64,000 nucleotides of DNA from Siphonodentalium dalli (GCA_032622095.1 CP136061.1:254089582-254153581); one strand, 5' to 3'. Shown: positions 42,921 through 58,876, counted from the stretch's first letter. Made by a program: numbers and translations. The notes: generated by a model not told the origin, from the sequence alone.

Positions 42921-45900
42921 GAGTATAGATTCATGGCATGATATACGCCAGAGTATAGATTCATGGCATGATATACGCCAGAGTATAGATTCATGACATG
43001 ATATACGCCAGAGTATAGATTCATGGTATGATATACGCCAGAGTATAGATTCATGGTATGATATACGCCAGAGTATAGATTCATGGCATGATATACGCCA
43101 GAGTATAGACTCATGACATGATATACACCAGAGTATAGATTCATGGCATGATATACGCCCGAGTATAGATTCATGGTATGATATACGCCAGAGTATAGAT
43201 TCATGGCATGATATACGCCAGAGTATAGATTCATGACATGATATACACCGGAGTATAGATTCATGGTATGATATACGCCAGAGTATAGATTCATGACATG
43301 ATATACGCCAGATTATAGATTCATGGCATGATATACGCCAGAGTATAGATTCATGGCATGATATACGCCAGAGTATAGTTTCATGGCATGATATACGCCA
43401 GAGTATAGATTCATGACATGATATACGCCAGATTATAGACTCATGACATGATATACACCGGAGTATAGATTCATGGCATGATATACGCCAGAGTATAGAT
43501 TCATGGCATGATATACGCCAGAGTATAGACTCATGGCATGATATACGCCAGAGTATAGATTCATGGCATGATATACGCCAGAGTATAGATTTATGGCATG
43601 ATATACGCCAGAGTATAGATTCATGGCATGATATACGCCAGAGTATAGACTCATGGTATGATATACGCCAGAGTATAGATTCATGGCATGATATACGCCA
43701 GATTATAGACTCATGGCATGACATACGCCAGAGTATAGACTCATGGCATGATATACGCCAGAGTATAGATTCATGGCATGATATACGCCGGAGTATAGAC
43801 TCATGGCATGATATACGCCAGAGTATAGATTCATGGCATGACATACGCCAGAGTATAGACTCATGGCATGATATACGCCAGAGTATAGATTCATGGCATG
43901 ATATACGCCAGAGTATAGATTCATGGTATGATATACGCCAGAGTATAGATTCATGGTATGATATACGCCAGAGTACAGATTCATGGCATGATACACGCCA
44001 GAGTATAGACTCATGGCATGATATACGCCAGAGTATAGATTCATGGCATGATATACGCCAGAGTATAGATTCATGGTATGATATACGCCAGAGTATAGAC
44101 TCATGGCGTGATATACGCCAGAGTATAGATTCATGGCATGATATACGCCAGAGTATAGATTCATGGCATGATATACGCCAGAGTATAGACTCATGGCATG
44201 ATATACGCCAGAGTATAGATTCATGGCATGATATACTCCAGAGTATAGACTCATGGCATGATATACGCCAGAGTATAGATTCGTGGTATGATATACGCCA
44301 GAGTATAGATTCATGGCATGATATACGCCAGAGTATAGACTCATGACATGATATACGCCAGAGTATAGATTCATGGTATGACATACACCGGAGTATAGAC
44401 TCATGGCATGATATACGCCAGAGTATAGATTCATGGCATGATATACGCCAGGGTATAGACTCATGGCATGATATACGCCAGAGTATAGACTCATGGCATG
44501 ATACACACCGGAGTATAGATTCATGGCATGATATACGCCAGAGTATAGATTCATGGCATGATATACGCCAGAGTATAGACTCATGGCATGATATACGCCA
44601 GAGTATAGATTCATGGTATGATATCCGCCAGAGTATAGATTCATGGCATGATATACGCCAGAGTATAGACTCATGGCATGATATACGCCAGAGTATAGAT
44701 TCATGGTATGATATACGCCAGAGTATAGACTCATGGCATGATATACGCCAGAGTATAGACTCATGGCATGATATACGCCAGAGTATAGACTCATGGCATG
44801 ATATACGCCAGAGTATAGACTCATGACATGATATATGCCAGAGTATAGACTCATGGCATGATATACGCCAGAGTATAGATTCATGGCATGATATACGCCA
44901 GAGTATAGATTCATGGCATGATATACACCAGAGTATAGATTCATGACATGATATACGCCAGAGTATAGATTCATGGCATGATATACGCCAGAGTATAGAT
45001 TCATGGCATGATATACGCCAGAGTATAGATTCATGACATGATATACGCCAGTGTATAGATTCATGACATGATATACGCCAGAGTATAGATTCATGGCATG
45101 ATATACGCCAGAGTATAGATTCATGGTATGATATACGCCAGAGTATAGATTCATGGTATGATATATGCCAGAGTATAGATTCATGGCATGATATACGCCA
45201 GAGTATAGACTCATGACATGATATACGCCAGAGTATAGATTCATGGCATGATATACGCCCGAGTATAGATTCATGGTATGATATACGCCAGAGTATAGAT
45301 TCATGGCATGATATACGCCCGAGTATAGATTCATGGTATGATATACGCCAGAGTATAGATTCATGGCATGATATACGCCAGAGTATAGATTCATGGCATG
45401 ATATACGCCAGAGTATAGATTCATGACATGATATACGCCAGAGTATAGATTCATAGTATGATATACGCCAGAGTATAGATTCATGGTATGATATACGCCA
45501 GAGTATAGATTCATGGCATGATATACGCCAGAGTATAGATTCATGGCATGATATACGCCAGAGTATAGATTCATGGCATGATATACGCCAGAGTATAGAT
45601 TCATGGCATGATATACGCCAGAGTATAGATTCATGGCATGATATACGCCAGAGTATAGATTCATGGCATGATATACGCCAGAGTATAGACTCATGACATG
45701 ATATACGCCAGAGTATAGATTCATGGAATGATATACGCCAGAGTATAGATTCATGGTATGATATACGCCAGAGTATAGATTCATGGCATGATATACGCCA
45801 GAGTATAGACTCATGACATGAAATACACCAGAGTATAGATTCATGACATGATATACGCCCGAGTATAGATTCATGGTATGATATACGCCAGAGTATAGAT

Positions 45901-46277
45901 TCATGGCATGATATACGCCAGAGTATAGATTCATGACATGATATACACCGGAGTATAGATTCATGGTATGATATACGCCAGAGTATAGATTCATGACATG
46001 ATATACGCCAGAGTATAGATTCATGGCATGATATACGCCAGAGTATAGATTCATGGCATGATATACGCCAGAGTATATATTCATGGCATGATATACGCCA
46101 GAGTATAGATTCATGGCATGATATACGCCAGAGTATAGATTCATGGTATGATATACGCCAGAGTATAGATTCATGGCATGATATACGCCAGAGTATAGAT
46201 TCATGGCATGATATACGCCAGAGTATAGATTCATGACATGATATACGCCAGAGTATAGATTCATGACATGATATACG
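42921..46277. repeat. Block with a return of left-domain variants
   Basis: Phase is constant again from 42921. Up to about 44,211 it continues the copy of 32.4-33.75 kb at offset 10,457 (CCAGATTATAG at 43308, GAGTACAG near 43,971). It then switches to left-type monomers: GTATGACATACACC near 44,378, GATACACACC near 44,510 and CCAGTG near 45,050. The part from about 44.3 to 46.3 kb recurs in the next block. Confidence 0.85.
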
Positions 46278-48830
46278 CCAGATTATAGATTCATGGCATG
46301 ATATACGCCAGAGTATAGATTCATGGCATGATATACGCCAGAGTATAGTTTCATGGCATGATATACGCCAGAGTATAGATTCATGACATGATATACGCCA
46401 GATTATAGACTCATGACATGATATACACCGGAGTATAGATTCATGGCATGATATACGCCAGAGTATAGATTCATGGCATGATATACGCCAGAGTATAGAC
46501 TCATGGCATGATATACGCCAGAGTATAGATTCGTGGTATGATATACGCCAGAGTATAGATTCATGGCATGATATACGCCAGAGTATAGACTCATGGCATG
46601 ATATACGCCAGAGTATAGATTCATGGTATGACATACACCGGAGTATAGACTCATGGCATGATATACGCCAGAGTATAGATTCATGGCATGATATACGCCA
46701 GGGTATAGATTCATGGCATGATATACGCCAGAGTATAGACTCATGGCATGATACACACCGGAGTATAGATTCATGGCATGATATACGCCAGAGTATAGAT
46801 TCATGGCATGATATACGCCAGAGTATAGACTCATGGCATGATATACGCCAGAGTATAGATTCATGGTATGATATCCGCCAGAGTATAGATTCATGGCATG
46901 ATATACGCCAGAGTATAGACTCATGGCATGATATACGCCAGAGTATAGATTCATGGTATGATATACGCCAGAGTATAGACTCATGGCATGATATACGCCA
47001 GAGTATAGACTCATGGCATGATATACGCCAGAGTATAGACTCATGGCATGATATACGCCAGAGTATAGACTCATGACATGATATATGCCAGAGTATAGAC
47101 TCATGGCATGATATACGCCAGAGTATAGATTCATGGCATGATATACGCCAGAGTATAGATTCATGGCATGATATACACCAGAGTATAGATTCATGACATG
47201 ATATACGCCAGAGTATAGATTCATGGCATGATATACGCCAGAGTATAGATTCATGGCATGATATACGCCAGAGTATAGATTCATGACATGATATACGCCA
47301 GTGTATAGATTCATGACATGATATACGCCAGAGTATAGATTCATGGCATGATATACGCCAGAGTATAGATTCATGGTATGATATACGCCAGAGTATAGAT
47401 TTCATGGTATGATATATGCCAGAGTATAGATTCATGGCATGATATACGCCAGAGTATAGACTCATGACATGATATACGCCCGAGTATAGATTCATGGCAT
47501 GATATACGCCCGAGTATAGATTCATGGTATGATATACGCCAGAGTATAGATTCATGGCATGATATACGCCCGAGTATAGATTCATGGTATGATATACGCC
47601 AGAGTATAGATTCATGGCATGATATACGCCAGAGTATAGATTCATGGCATGATATACGCCAGAGTATAGATGCATGGCATGATATACGCCAGAGTATAGA
47701 TTCATGGCATGATATACGCCAGAGTATAGATTCATGACATGATATACGCCAGAGTATAGATTCATAGTATGATATACGCCAGAGTATAGATTCATGGTAT
47801 GATATACGCCAGAGTATAGATTCATGGCATGATATACGCCAGAGTATAGATTCATGGCATGATATACGCCAGAGTATAGATTCATGGCATGATATACGCC
47901 AGAGTATAGATTCATGGCATGATATACGCCAGAGTATAGATTCATGGCATGATATACGCCAGAGTATAGATTCATGGCATGATATACGCCAGAGTATAGA
48001 CTCATGACATGATATACGCCAGAGTATAGATTCATGGAATGATATACGCCAGAGTATAGATTCATGGTATGATATACGCCAGAGTATAGATTCATGGCAT
48101 GATATACGCCAGAGTATAGGACTCATGACATGAAATACACCAGAGTATAGATTCATGACATGATATACGCCCGAGTATAGATTCATGGTATGATATACGC
48201 CAGAGTATAGATTCATGGCATGATATACGCCAGAGTATAGATTCATGACATGATATACACCGGAGTATAGATTCATGGTATGATATACGCCAGAGTATAG
48301 ATTCATGACATGATATACGCCAGAGTATAGATTCATGGCATGATATACGCCAGAGTATAGATTCATGGCATGATATACGCCAGAGTATATATTCATGGCA
48401 TGATATACGCCAGAGTATAGATTCATGGCATGATATACGCCAGAGTATAGATTCATGGTATGATATACGCCAGAGTATAGATTCATGGCATGATATACGC
48501 CAGAGTATAGATTCATGGCATGATATACGCCAGAGTATAGATTCATGACATGATATACGCAGTGTATAGATTCATGACATGATATACGCCAGAGTATAGA
48601 TTCATGGCATGATATACGCCAAAGTATAGATTCATGGTATGATATACGCCAGAGTATAGATTCATGGTATGATATATGCCAGAGTATAGATTCATGGCAT
48701 GATATACGCCAGAGTATAGACTCATGACATGATATACGCCAGAGTATAGATTCATGGCATGATATACGCCCGAGTATAGATTCATGGTATGATATACGCC
48801 AGAGTATAGATTCATGGCATGATATACGCC
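46278..48830. repeat. Repeat of the preceding block, with four indels
   Basis: The CCAGATTATAG monomer at 46278 matches 43308 at exactly 2,970 bp (99 monomers). The later part matches at about 2,250 and then 2,312 bp (TCATAGTATG at 45451 and 47762; TGAAATACACC at 45819 and 48131). Four one-base indels, near 47,401, 48,120, 48,560 and 48,830, make a second small cluster of phase breaks. Confidence 0.83.
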
Positions 48831-49897
48831 GAGTATAGATTCATGGTATGATATACACCAGAGTATAGATTCATGGCATCATATACGCCAGAGTATAGAT
48901 TCATGACATGATATACACCGGAGTATAGATTCATGGTATGATATACGCCAGAGTATAGATTCATGACATGATATACGCCAGAGTATAGATTCATGGCATG
49001 ATATACGCCAGAGTATAGATTCATGGTATGATATACGCCAGCGTATAGATTCATGGCATGATATACGCCAGAGTATAGATTCATGGCATGATATACGCCA
49101 GAGTATAGATTCATGGCATGATATACGCCAGAGTATAGATTCATGACATGATATACGCCAGAGTATAGATTCATAGTATGATATACGCCATAGTATAGAT
49201 TCATGGTATGATATACGCCAGAGTATAGATTCATGGCATGATATACGCCAGAGTATAGATTCATGGCATGATATACGCCAGAGTATAGATTCATGGCATG
49301 ATATACGCTAGAGTATAGATTCATGGCATGATATACGCCAGAGTATTGATTCATGGCATGATATACGCCAGAGTATAGATTCATGACATGATATACGCCA
49401 GAGTATAGATTCATTGTATGATATACGCCAGAGTATAGATTCATGGTATGATATAAGCCAGAGTATAGATTCATGGCATGATATACGCCAGAGTATAGAC
49501 TCATGACATGATATACGCCAGAGTATAGATTCATGGCATGATATACGCCAGAGTATAGATTCATGACATGATATACGCCAGAGTATAGATTCATGACATG
49601 ATATACGCCAGAGTATAGATTCATGACATGATATACGCCAGAGTATAGATTCATGGCATGATATACGCCAGAGTATAGATTCATGGTATGATATACGCCA
49701 GAGTATAGATTCATGGTATGATATATGCCAGAGTATAGATTCATGGCATGATATACGCCAGAGTATAGACTCATGACATGATATACGCCAGAGTATAGAT
49801 TCATGGCATGATATACGCCCGAGTATAGATTCATGGTATGATATACGCCAGAGTATAGATTCATGGCATGATATACGCCAGAGTATAGATTCATGAC
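48831..49897. repeat. Segment shared with the left domain near 4 kb
   Basis: About 48,835-49,200 follows about 3,975-4,340 at an offset of 44,862 bp: CATCAT monomer (48873 and 4011), CCAGCG (49038 and 4176) and the CATAGTATG-GCCATAG pair (49173 and 4311). It goes on through right-domain monomers to the ATGCTATACACCGG at 49898. Confidence 0.82.
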
Positions 49898-52207
49898 ATG
49901 CTATACACCGGAGTATAGATTCATGGTATGATATACGCCAGAGTATAGATTCATGACATGATATACGCCAGAGTATAGATTCATGGTATGATATACGCCA
50001 CAGTATAGACTCATGGCATGATATACACCAGAGTATAGACTCATGGCATGATATACGCCAGAGTATAGACTCATGGCATGATATACGCCAGAGTATAGAT
50101 TCATGGTATGATGTACGCCAGAGTATAGATTCATGGCATGATATACGCCAGAGTATAGACTCATGGCATGATATACGCCAGAGTATAGATTCATGGTATG
50201 ATATACACCGGAGTATAGACTCATGGCATGATATACGCCAGAGTATAGATTCATGGCATGATATACGCCAGGGTATAGACTCATGGCATGATATACGCCA
50301 GAGTATAGACTCATGGCATGATATACACCGGAGTATAGATTCATGGCATGATATACGCCAGAGTTTAGATTCGTGGCATGATATACGCCAGAGTATAGAC
50401 TCATGGCATGATATACGCCAGAGTATAGACTCATGGCATGATATACGCCTGAGTATAGATTCATGGTATGATATCCGCCAGAGTATAGAATCATGGCATG
50501 ATATACGCCAGAGTATAGATTCATGGTATGATATACGCCAGAGTATAGATTCATGGTATGATATACGCCAGAGTATAGACTCATGGCATGATATACGCCA
50601 GAGTATAGACTCATGGCATGATATACGCCGGAGTATAGATTCATGGTATGATATACGCCCGAGTATAGATTCATGGTATGATATACGCCAGAGTATAGAT
50701 TCATGGTATGATATACGCCAGAGTATAGACTCATGGCATGATATACGCCAGAGTATAGACTCATGGCATGATATACGCCAGAGTATAGATTCATGGTATG
50801 ATATACGCCCGAGTATAGATTCATGGTATGATATACGCCAGAGTATAGATTCATGGCATGATATACGCCAGAGTATAGATTCATGACATGATATACACCG
50901 GAGTATAGATTCATGGTATGATATACGCCAGAGTATAGATTCATGACATGATATACGCCAGAGTATAGATTCATGGCATGATATACGCCAGAGTATAGAT
51001 TCATGGCATGATATACGCCAGAGTATAGATTCATGGCATGATATACGCCAGAGTATAGATTCATGGCATGATATACGCCAGAGTATAGATTCATGGCATG
51101 ATATACGCCAGAGTATAGATTCATGGCATGATATACGCCAGAGTATAAATTCATGGCATGATATACGCCAGAGAATAGATTCATGGTATGATATACGCCA
51201 GTGTATAGACTCATGGCATGATATACACCGGAGTATAGATTCATGGCATGATATACGCCAGAGTATAGATTCATGGCATGATATACACCAGAGTATAGAT
51301 TCATGGCATGATATACGCCAGAGTATAGATTCATGGTATGATATACGCCAGAGTATAGATTCATGGTATGATATACACCGGAGTATAGACTCATGGCATG
51401 ATATACGCCAGAGTATAGATTCATGGCATGATATACACCAGGGTATAGACTCATGGCATGATATACGCCAGAGTATAGACTCATGGCATGATATACACCG
51501 GAGTATAGACTCATGGCATGATATACGCCAGGGTTTAGATTCATGGCATGATATACGCCAGAGTTTAGACTCATGGCATGATATACGCCAGAGTATAGAT
51601 TCATGGCATGATATACGCCAGAGTATAGATTCATGGTATGATATACGCCAGAGTATAGATTCATGGCATGATATACGCCAGAGTATAGATTCATGGCATG
51701 ATATACGCCAGAGTATAGATTCATGGTATGATATACGCCAGAGTATAGATGCATGGTATGATATACACCGGAGTATAGACTCATGGCATGATATACGCCA
51801 GAGTATAGATTCATGGCATGATATACGCCAGGGTATAGACTCATGGCATGATATACGCCAGAGTATAGATTCATGGCATGATATACGCCAGAGTATAGAT
51901 TCATGACATGATATACGCCAGAGTATAGATTCATGACATGATATACGCCAGAGTATAGATTCATGGCATGATATACGCCAGAGTATAGATTCATGGTATG
52001 ATATACGCCAGAGTATAGATTCATGGTATGATATATGCCAGAGTATAGATTCATGGCATGATATACGCCAGAGTATAGACTCATGACATGATATACGCCA
52101 GAGTATAGATTCATGGCATGATATACGCCCGAGTATAGATTCATGGTATGATATACGCCAGAGTATAGATTCATGGCATGATATACGCCAGAGTATAGAT
52201 TCATGAC
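49898..52207. repeat. Shortened long block L plus cassette end (2,310 bp)
   Basis: Starts like the reference L with CCACAGTATAG 100 bp in. It has one extra monomer before CCTGAG (550 instead of 520 bp from the start). At about 51,850 it skips the rest of L and joins a cassette-type end, reaching ATGCTATACACCGG at 52208. Confidence 0.85.
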
Positions 52208-55200
52208 ATGCTATACACCGGAGTATAGATTCATGGTATGATATACGCCAGAGTATAGATTCATGACATGATATACGCCAGAGTATAGATTCATGGTATG
52301 ATATACGCCAGAGTATAGACTCATGGCATGATATACGCCAGAGTATAGACTCATGGCATGATATACGCCAGAGTATAGACTCATGGCATGATATACGCCA
52401 GAGTATAGATTCATGGCATGATATACGCCAGAGTATAGATTCATGACATGATATACACCGGAGTATAGATTCATGGTATGATATACGCCAGAGTATAGAT
52501 TCATGATATGATATACGCCAGAGTATAGATTCATGGCATGATATACGCCAGAGTATAGATTCATGGCATGATATACGCCAGAGTATAGATTCATGGCATG
52601 ATATACGCCAGAGTATAGATTCATGGCATGATATACGCCAGAGTATAGATTCATGGCATGATATACGCCAGAGTATAGATTCATGGCATGATATACGCCA
52701 GAGTATAAATTCATGGCATGATATACGCCAGAGTATAGATTCATGGTATGATATACGCCAGTGTATAGACTCATGGCATGATATACACCGGAGTATAGAT
52801 TCATGGCATGATATACGCCAGAGTATAGATTCATGACATGATATACGCCAGAGTATAGATTCATGGCATGATATACGCCAGAGTATAGATTCATGGTATG
52901 ATATACGCCAGAGTATAGATTCATGGTATGATATATACCGGAGTATAGACTCATGGCATGATATACGCCAGAGTATAGATTCATGGCATGATATACGCCA
53001 GAGTATAGATTCATGGCATGATATACGCCAGGGTATAGACTCATGGCATGATATACGCCAGAGTATAGACTCATGGCATTATATACACCGGAGTATAGAT
53101 TCATGGCATGATATACGCCAGAGTTTAGACTCATGGCATGATATACGCCAGAGTATAGATTCATGGCATGATATACGCCAGAGTATAGATTCATGGTATG
53201 ATGTACGCCAGAGTATAGATTCATGGCATGATATACGCCAGAGTATAGACTCATGGCATGATATACGCCAGAGTATAGATTCATGGTATGATATACACCG
53301 GAGTATAGACTCATGGCATGATATACGCCAGAGTATAGATTCATGGCATGATATACGCCAGGGTATAGACTCATGGCATGATATACGCCAGAGTATAGAC
53401 TCATGGCATGATATACACCGGAGTATAGATTCATGGCATGATATACGCCAGAGTTTAGATTCGTGGCATGATATACGCCAGAGTATAGACTCATGGCATG
53501 ATATACGCCAGAGTATAGATTCATGGTATGATATCCGCCAGAGTATAGAATCATGGCATGATATACGCCAGAGTATAGACTCATGGCATGATATACGCCA
53601 GAGTATAGATTCATGGTATGATATACGCCAGAGTATAGACTCATGGCATGATATACGCCAGAGTATAGACTCATGGCATGATATACGCCAGAGTATAGAT
53701 TCATGGTATGATATACGCCCGAGTATAGATTCATGGTATGATATACGCCAGAGTATAGATTCATGGCATGATATACGCCAGAGTATAGATTCATGACATG
53801 ATATACACCGGAGTATAGATTCATGGTATGATATACGCCAGAGTATAGATTCATGACATGATATACGCCAGAGTATAGATTCATGGCATGATATACGCCA
53901 GAGTATAGATTCATGGCATGATATACGCCAGAGTATAGATTCATGGCATGATATACGCCAGAGTATAGATTCATGGCATGATATACGCCAGAGTATTGAT
54001 TCATGGCATGATATACGCCAGAGTATAGATTCATGGCATGATATACGCCAGAGTATAAATTCATGGCATGATATACGCCAGAGTATAGATTATGGTATGA
54101 TATACGCCAGTGTATAGACTCATGGCATGATATACACCGGAGTATAGATTCATGGCATGATATACGCCAGAGTATAGATTCATGGCATGATATACGCCAG
54201 AGTTTAGATTCATGGCATGATATACGCCAGAGTATAGATTCATGGTATGATATACGCCAGAGTATAGATTCATGGTATGATATACACCGGAGTATAGACT
54301 CATGGCATGATATACGCCAGAGTATAGATTCATGGCATGATATACGCCAGGGTATAGACTCATGGCATGATATACGCCAGAGTATAGACTCATGGCATGA
54401 TATACACCGGAGTATAGATTCATGGCATGATATACGCCAGAGTTTAGACTCATGGCATGATATACGCCAGAGTATAGATTCTTGGCATGATATACGCCAG
54501 AGTATAGATTCATGGTATGATATACGCCAGAGTATAGATTCATGGCATGATATACGCCAGAGTATAGATTCATGGCATGATATACGCCAGAGTATAGATT
54601 CATGGTATGATATACGCCAGAGTATAGATGCATGGTATGATATACACCGGAGTATAGACTCATGGCATGATATACGCCAGAGTATAGATTCATGGCATGA
54701 TATACGCCAGGGTATAGACTCATGGCATGATATACGCCAGAGTATAGACTCATGGCATGATATACACCGGAGTATAGATTCATGGCATGATATACGCCAG
54801 AGTTTAGACTCATGGCATGATATACGCCAGAGTATAGATTGATGGCATGATATACGCCAGAGTATAGATTCATGGTATGATATACGCCAGAGTATAGATT
54901 CATGGCATGATATACGCCAGAGTATAGATTCATGGCATGATATACGCCAGAGTATAGATTCATGGTATGATATACGCCAGAGTATAGACTCATGGCATGA
55001 TCTACACCGGAGTATAGATTCATGGCATGATATTCGCCAGAGTATAGATTCATGGCATGATATACGCCAGAGTATAGACTCATGGCATGATATACGCCAG
55101 AGTATAGATTCATGGTATGATATACGCCAGAGTATAGATTCATGGTATGATATACGCCAGAGTATAGATTCATGGCATGATATACGCCAGAGTATAGACT

Positions 55201-55986
55201 CATGGCATGATATACGCCAGAGTATAGATTCATGGTATGATATACACCGGAGTATAGACTCATGGCATGATATACGCCAGAGTATAGATTCATGGCATGA
55301 TACACGCCAGGGTATAGACTCATGGCATGATATACGCCAGAGTATAGACTCATGGCATGATATACACCGGAGTATAGATTCATGGCATGATATACGCCAG
55401 AGTTTAGATTCATGGCATGATATACGCCAGAGTATAGACTCATGGCATGATATCCGCCAGAGTATAGATTCATGGTATGATATCCGCCAGAGTATAGATT
55501 CATGGCATGATATACGCCAGAGTATAGACTCATGGCATGATATACGCCAGAGTATAGATTCATGGTATGATATACGCCAGAGTATAGACTCATGGCATGA
55601 TATACGCCAGAGTATAGACTCATGGCATGATATACGCCAGAGTATAGACTCATGGCATGATATACGCCAGAGTATAGACTCCTGACATGATATACGCCAG
55701 AGTATAGACTCATGGCATGATATACGCCAGACTATAGATTCATGGCATGATATACGCCAGAGTATAGATTCATGGTATGATATACGCTAGAGTATAGATT
55801 CATGGTATGATATATGCCAGAGTATAGATTCATGGCATGATATACGCCAGAGTATAGACTCATGACATGATATACGCCAGAGTATAGATTCATGGCATGA
55901 TATACGCCCGAGTATAGATTCATGGTATGATATACGCCAGAGTATAGATTCATGGCATGATATACGCCAGAGTATAGATTCATGAC
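52208..55986. repeat. 3.78-kb deleted form of the 23631 block
   Basis: Landmarks of 23631-28200 appear in the same order: GGCATTATATACACC near 53,078, CTTGGC at 54481, CCTGAC at 55681. Their offset drops from 28,577 to 27,496 bp, so about 1.08 kb is absent here, including the GATATAGACC monomer. One monomer is added near 55,120. A one-base deletion at about 54,091 is the only phase break. CCAGACT at 55727 is followed by a truncated cassette of 260 bp. Confidence 0.85.
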
Positions 55987-58876
55987 ATGCTATACACCGG
56001 AGTATAGATTCATGGTATGATATACGCCAGAGTATAGATTCATGACATGATATACGCCAGAGTATAGATTCATGGTATGATATACGCCACAGTATAGACT
56101 CATGGCATGATATACGCCAGAGTATAGACTCATGGCATGATATACGCCAGAGTATAGACTCATGGCATGGTATACGCCAGAGTATAGATTCATGGTATGA
56201 TGTACGCCAGAGTATAGATTCATGGCATGATATACGCCAGAGTATAGACTCATGGCATGATATACGCCAGAGTATAGATTCATGGTATGATATACACCGG
56301 AGTATAGACTCATGGCATGATATACGCCAGAGTATAGATTCATGGCATGATATACGCCAGGGTATAGACTCATGGCATGATATTCGCCAGAGTATAGACT
56401 CATGGCATGATATACACCGGAGTATAGATTCATGGCATGATATACGCCAGAGTTTAGATTCGTGGCATGATATACGCCAGAGTATAGACTCATGGCATGA
56501 TATACGCCTGAGTATAGATTCATGGTATGATATCCGCCAGAGTATAGAATCATGGCATGATATACGCCAGAGTATAGATTCATGGTATGATATACGCCAG
56601 AGTATAGATTCATGGTATGATATACGCCAGAGTATAGACTCATGGCATGATATACGCCAGAGTATAGACTCATGGCATGATATACGCCAGAGTATAGATT
56701 CATGGTATGATATACGCCCGAGTATAGATTCATGGTATGATATACGCCAGAGTATAGATTCATGGTATGATATACGCCAGAGTATAGACTCATGGCATGA
56801 TATACGCCAGAGTATAGACTCATGGCATGATATACGCCAGAGTATAGATTCATGGTATGATATACGCCCGAGTATAGATTCATGGTATGATATACGCTAG
56901 AGTATAGATTCATGGCATGATATACGCCAGAGTATAGATTCATGACATGATATACACCGGAGTATAGATTCATGGTATGATATACGCCAGAGTATAGATT
57001 CATGACATGATATACGCCAGAGTATAGATTCATGGTATGATATACGCCAGAGTATAGATTCATGGCATGATATACGCCAGAGTATAGATTCATGGCATGA
57101 TATACGCCAGAGTATAGATTCATGGCATGATATACGCCAGAGTATAGATTCATGGCATGATATACGCCAGAGTATAGATTCATGGCATGATATACGCCAG
57201 AGTATAAATTCATGGCATGATATACGCCAGAGAATAGATTCATGGTATGATATACGCCAGTGTATAGACTCATGGCATGATATACACCGGAGTATAGATT
57301 CATGGCATGATATACGCCAGAGTATAGATTCATGGCATGATATACACCAGAGTATAGATTCATGGCATGATATACGCCAGAGTATAGATTCATGGTATGA
57401 TATACGCCAGAGTATAGATTCATGGTATGATATACACCGGAGTATAGACTCATGGCATGATATACGCCAGAGTATAGATTCATGGCATGATATACGCCAG
57501 GGTATAGACTCATGGCATGATATACGCCAGAGTATAGACTCATGGCATGATATACACCGGAGTATAGACTCATGGCATGATATACGCCAGGGTTTAGATT
57601 CATGGCATGATATACGCCAGAGTTTAGACTCATGGCATGATATACGCCAGAGTATAGATTCATGGCATGATATACGCCAGAGTATAGATTCATGGTATGA
57701 TATACGCCAGAGTATAGATTCATGGCATGATATACGCCAGAGTATAGATTTATGGCATGATATACGCCAGAGTATAGATTCATGGTATGATATACGCCAG
57801 AGTATAGATGCATGGTATGATATACACCGGAGTATAGACTCATGGCATGATATACGCCAGAGTATAGATTCATGGCATGATATACGCCAGGGTATAGACT
57901 CATGGCATGATATACGCCAGAGTATAGACTCATGGCATGATATACACCGGAGTATAGATTCATGGCATGATATACGCCAGAGTTTAGACTCATGGCATGA
58001 TATACGCCAGAGTATAGATTCATGGCATGATATACGCCAGAGTATAGATTCATGGTATGATATACGCCAGAGTATAGATTCATGGCATGATATACGCCAG
58101 AGTATAGATTCATGGCATGATATACGCCAGAGTATAGATTCATGGTATGATATACGCCAGATTATAGACTCATGGCATGATCTACACCGGAGTATAGATT
58201 CATGGCATGATATACGCCAGAGTATAGATTCATGGCATGATATACGCCAGAGTATAGACTCATGGCATGATATACGCCAGAGTATAGATTCATGGTATGA
58301 TATACGCCAGAGTATAGATTCATGGCATGATATACGCCAGAGTATAGACTCATGGCATGATATACGCCAGAGTATAGATTCATGGTATGATATACACCGG
58401 AGTATAGACTCTTGGCATGATATACGCCAGAGTATAGATTCATGGCATGATACACGCCAGGGTATAGACTCATGGCATGATATACGCCAGAGTATTGACT
58501 CATGGCATGATATACACCGGAGTATAGATTCATGGCATGATATACGCCAGAGTTTAGATTCATGGCATGATATACGCCAGAGTATAGACTCATGGCATGA
58601 TATCCGCCAGAGTATAGATTCATGGTATGATATCCGCCAGAGTATAGATTCATGGCATGATATACGCCAGAGTATAGACTCATGGCATGATATACGCCAG
58701 AGTATAGATTCATGGTATGATATACGCCAGAGTATAGACTCATGGCATGATATACGCCAGAGTATAGACTCATGGCATGATATACGCCAGAGTATAGACT
58801 CATGGCATGATATACGCCAGAGTATAGACTCATGACATGATATACGCCAGAGTATAGACTCATGGCATGATATACG
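55987..58876. repeat. Long block L, copy at 27.3-kb offset
   Basis: Follows 28671-31590 at offset 27,316 bp (CCTGAG at 56507). The offset becomes 27,286 by the CCATACT edge, one monomer lost. Phase is perfect. It begins the regular L, cassette, S series that fills the rest of the window. Confidence 0.87.
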
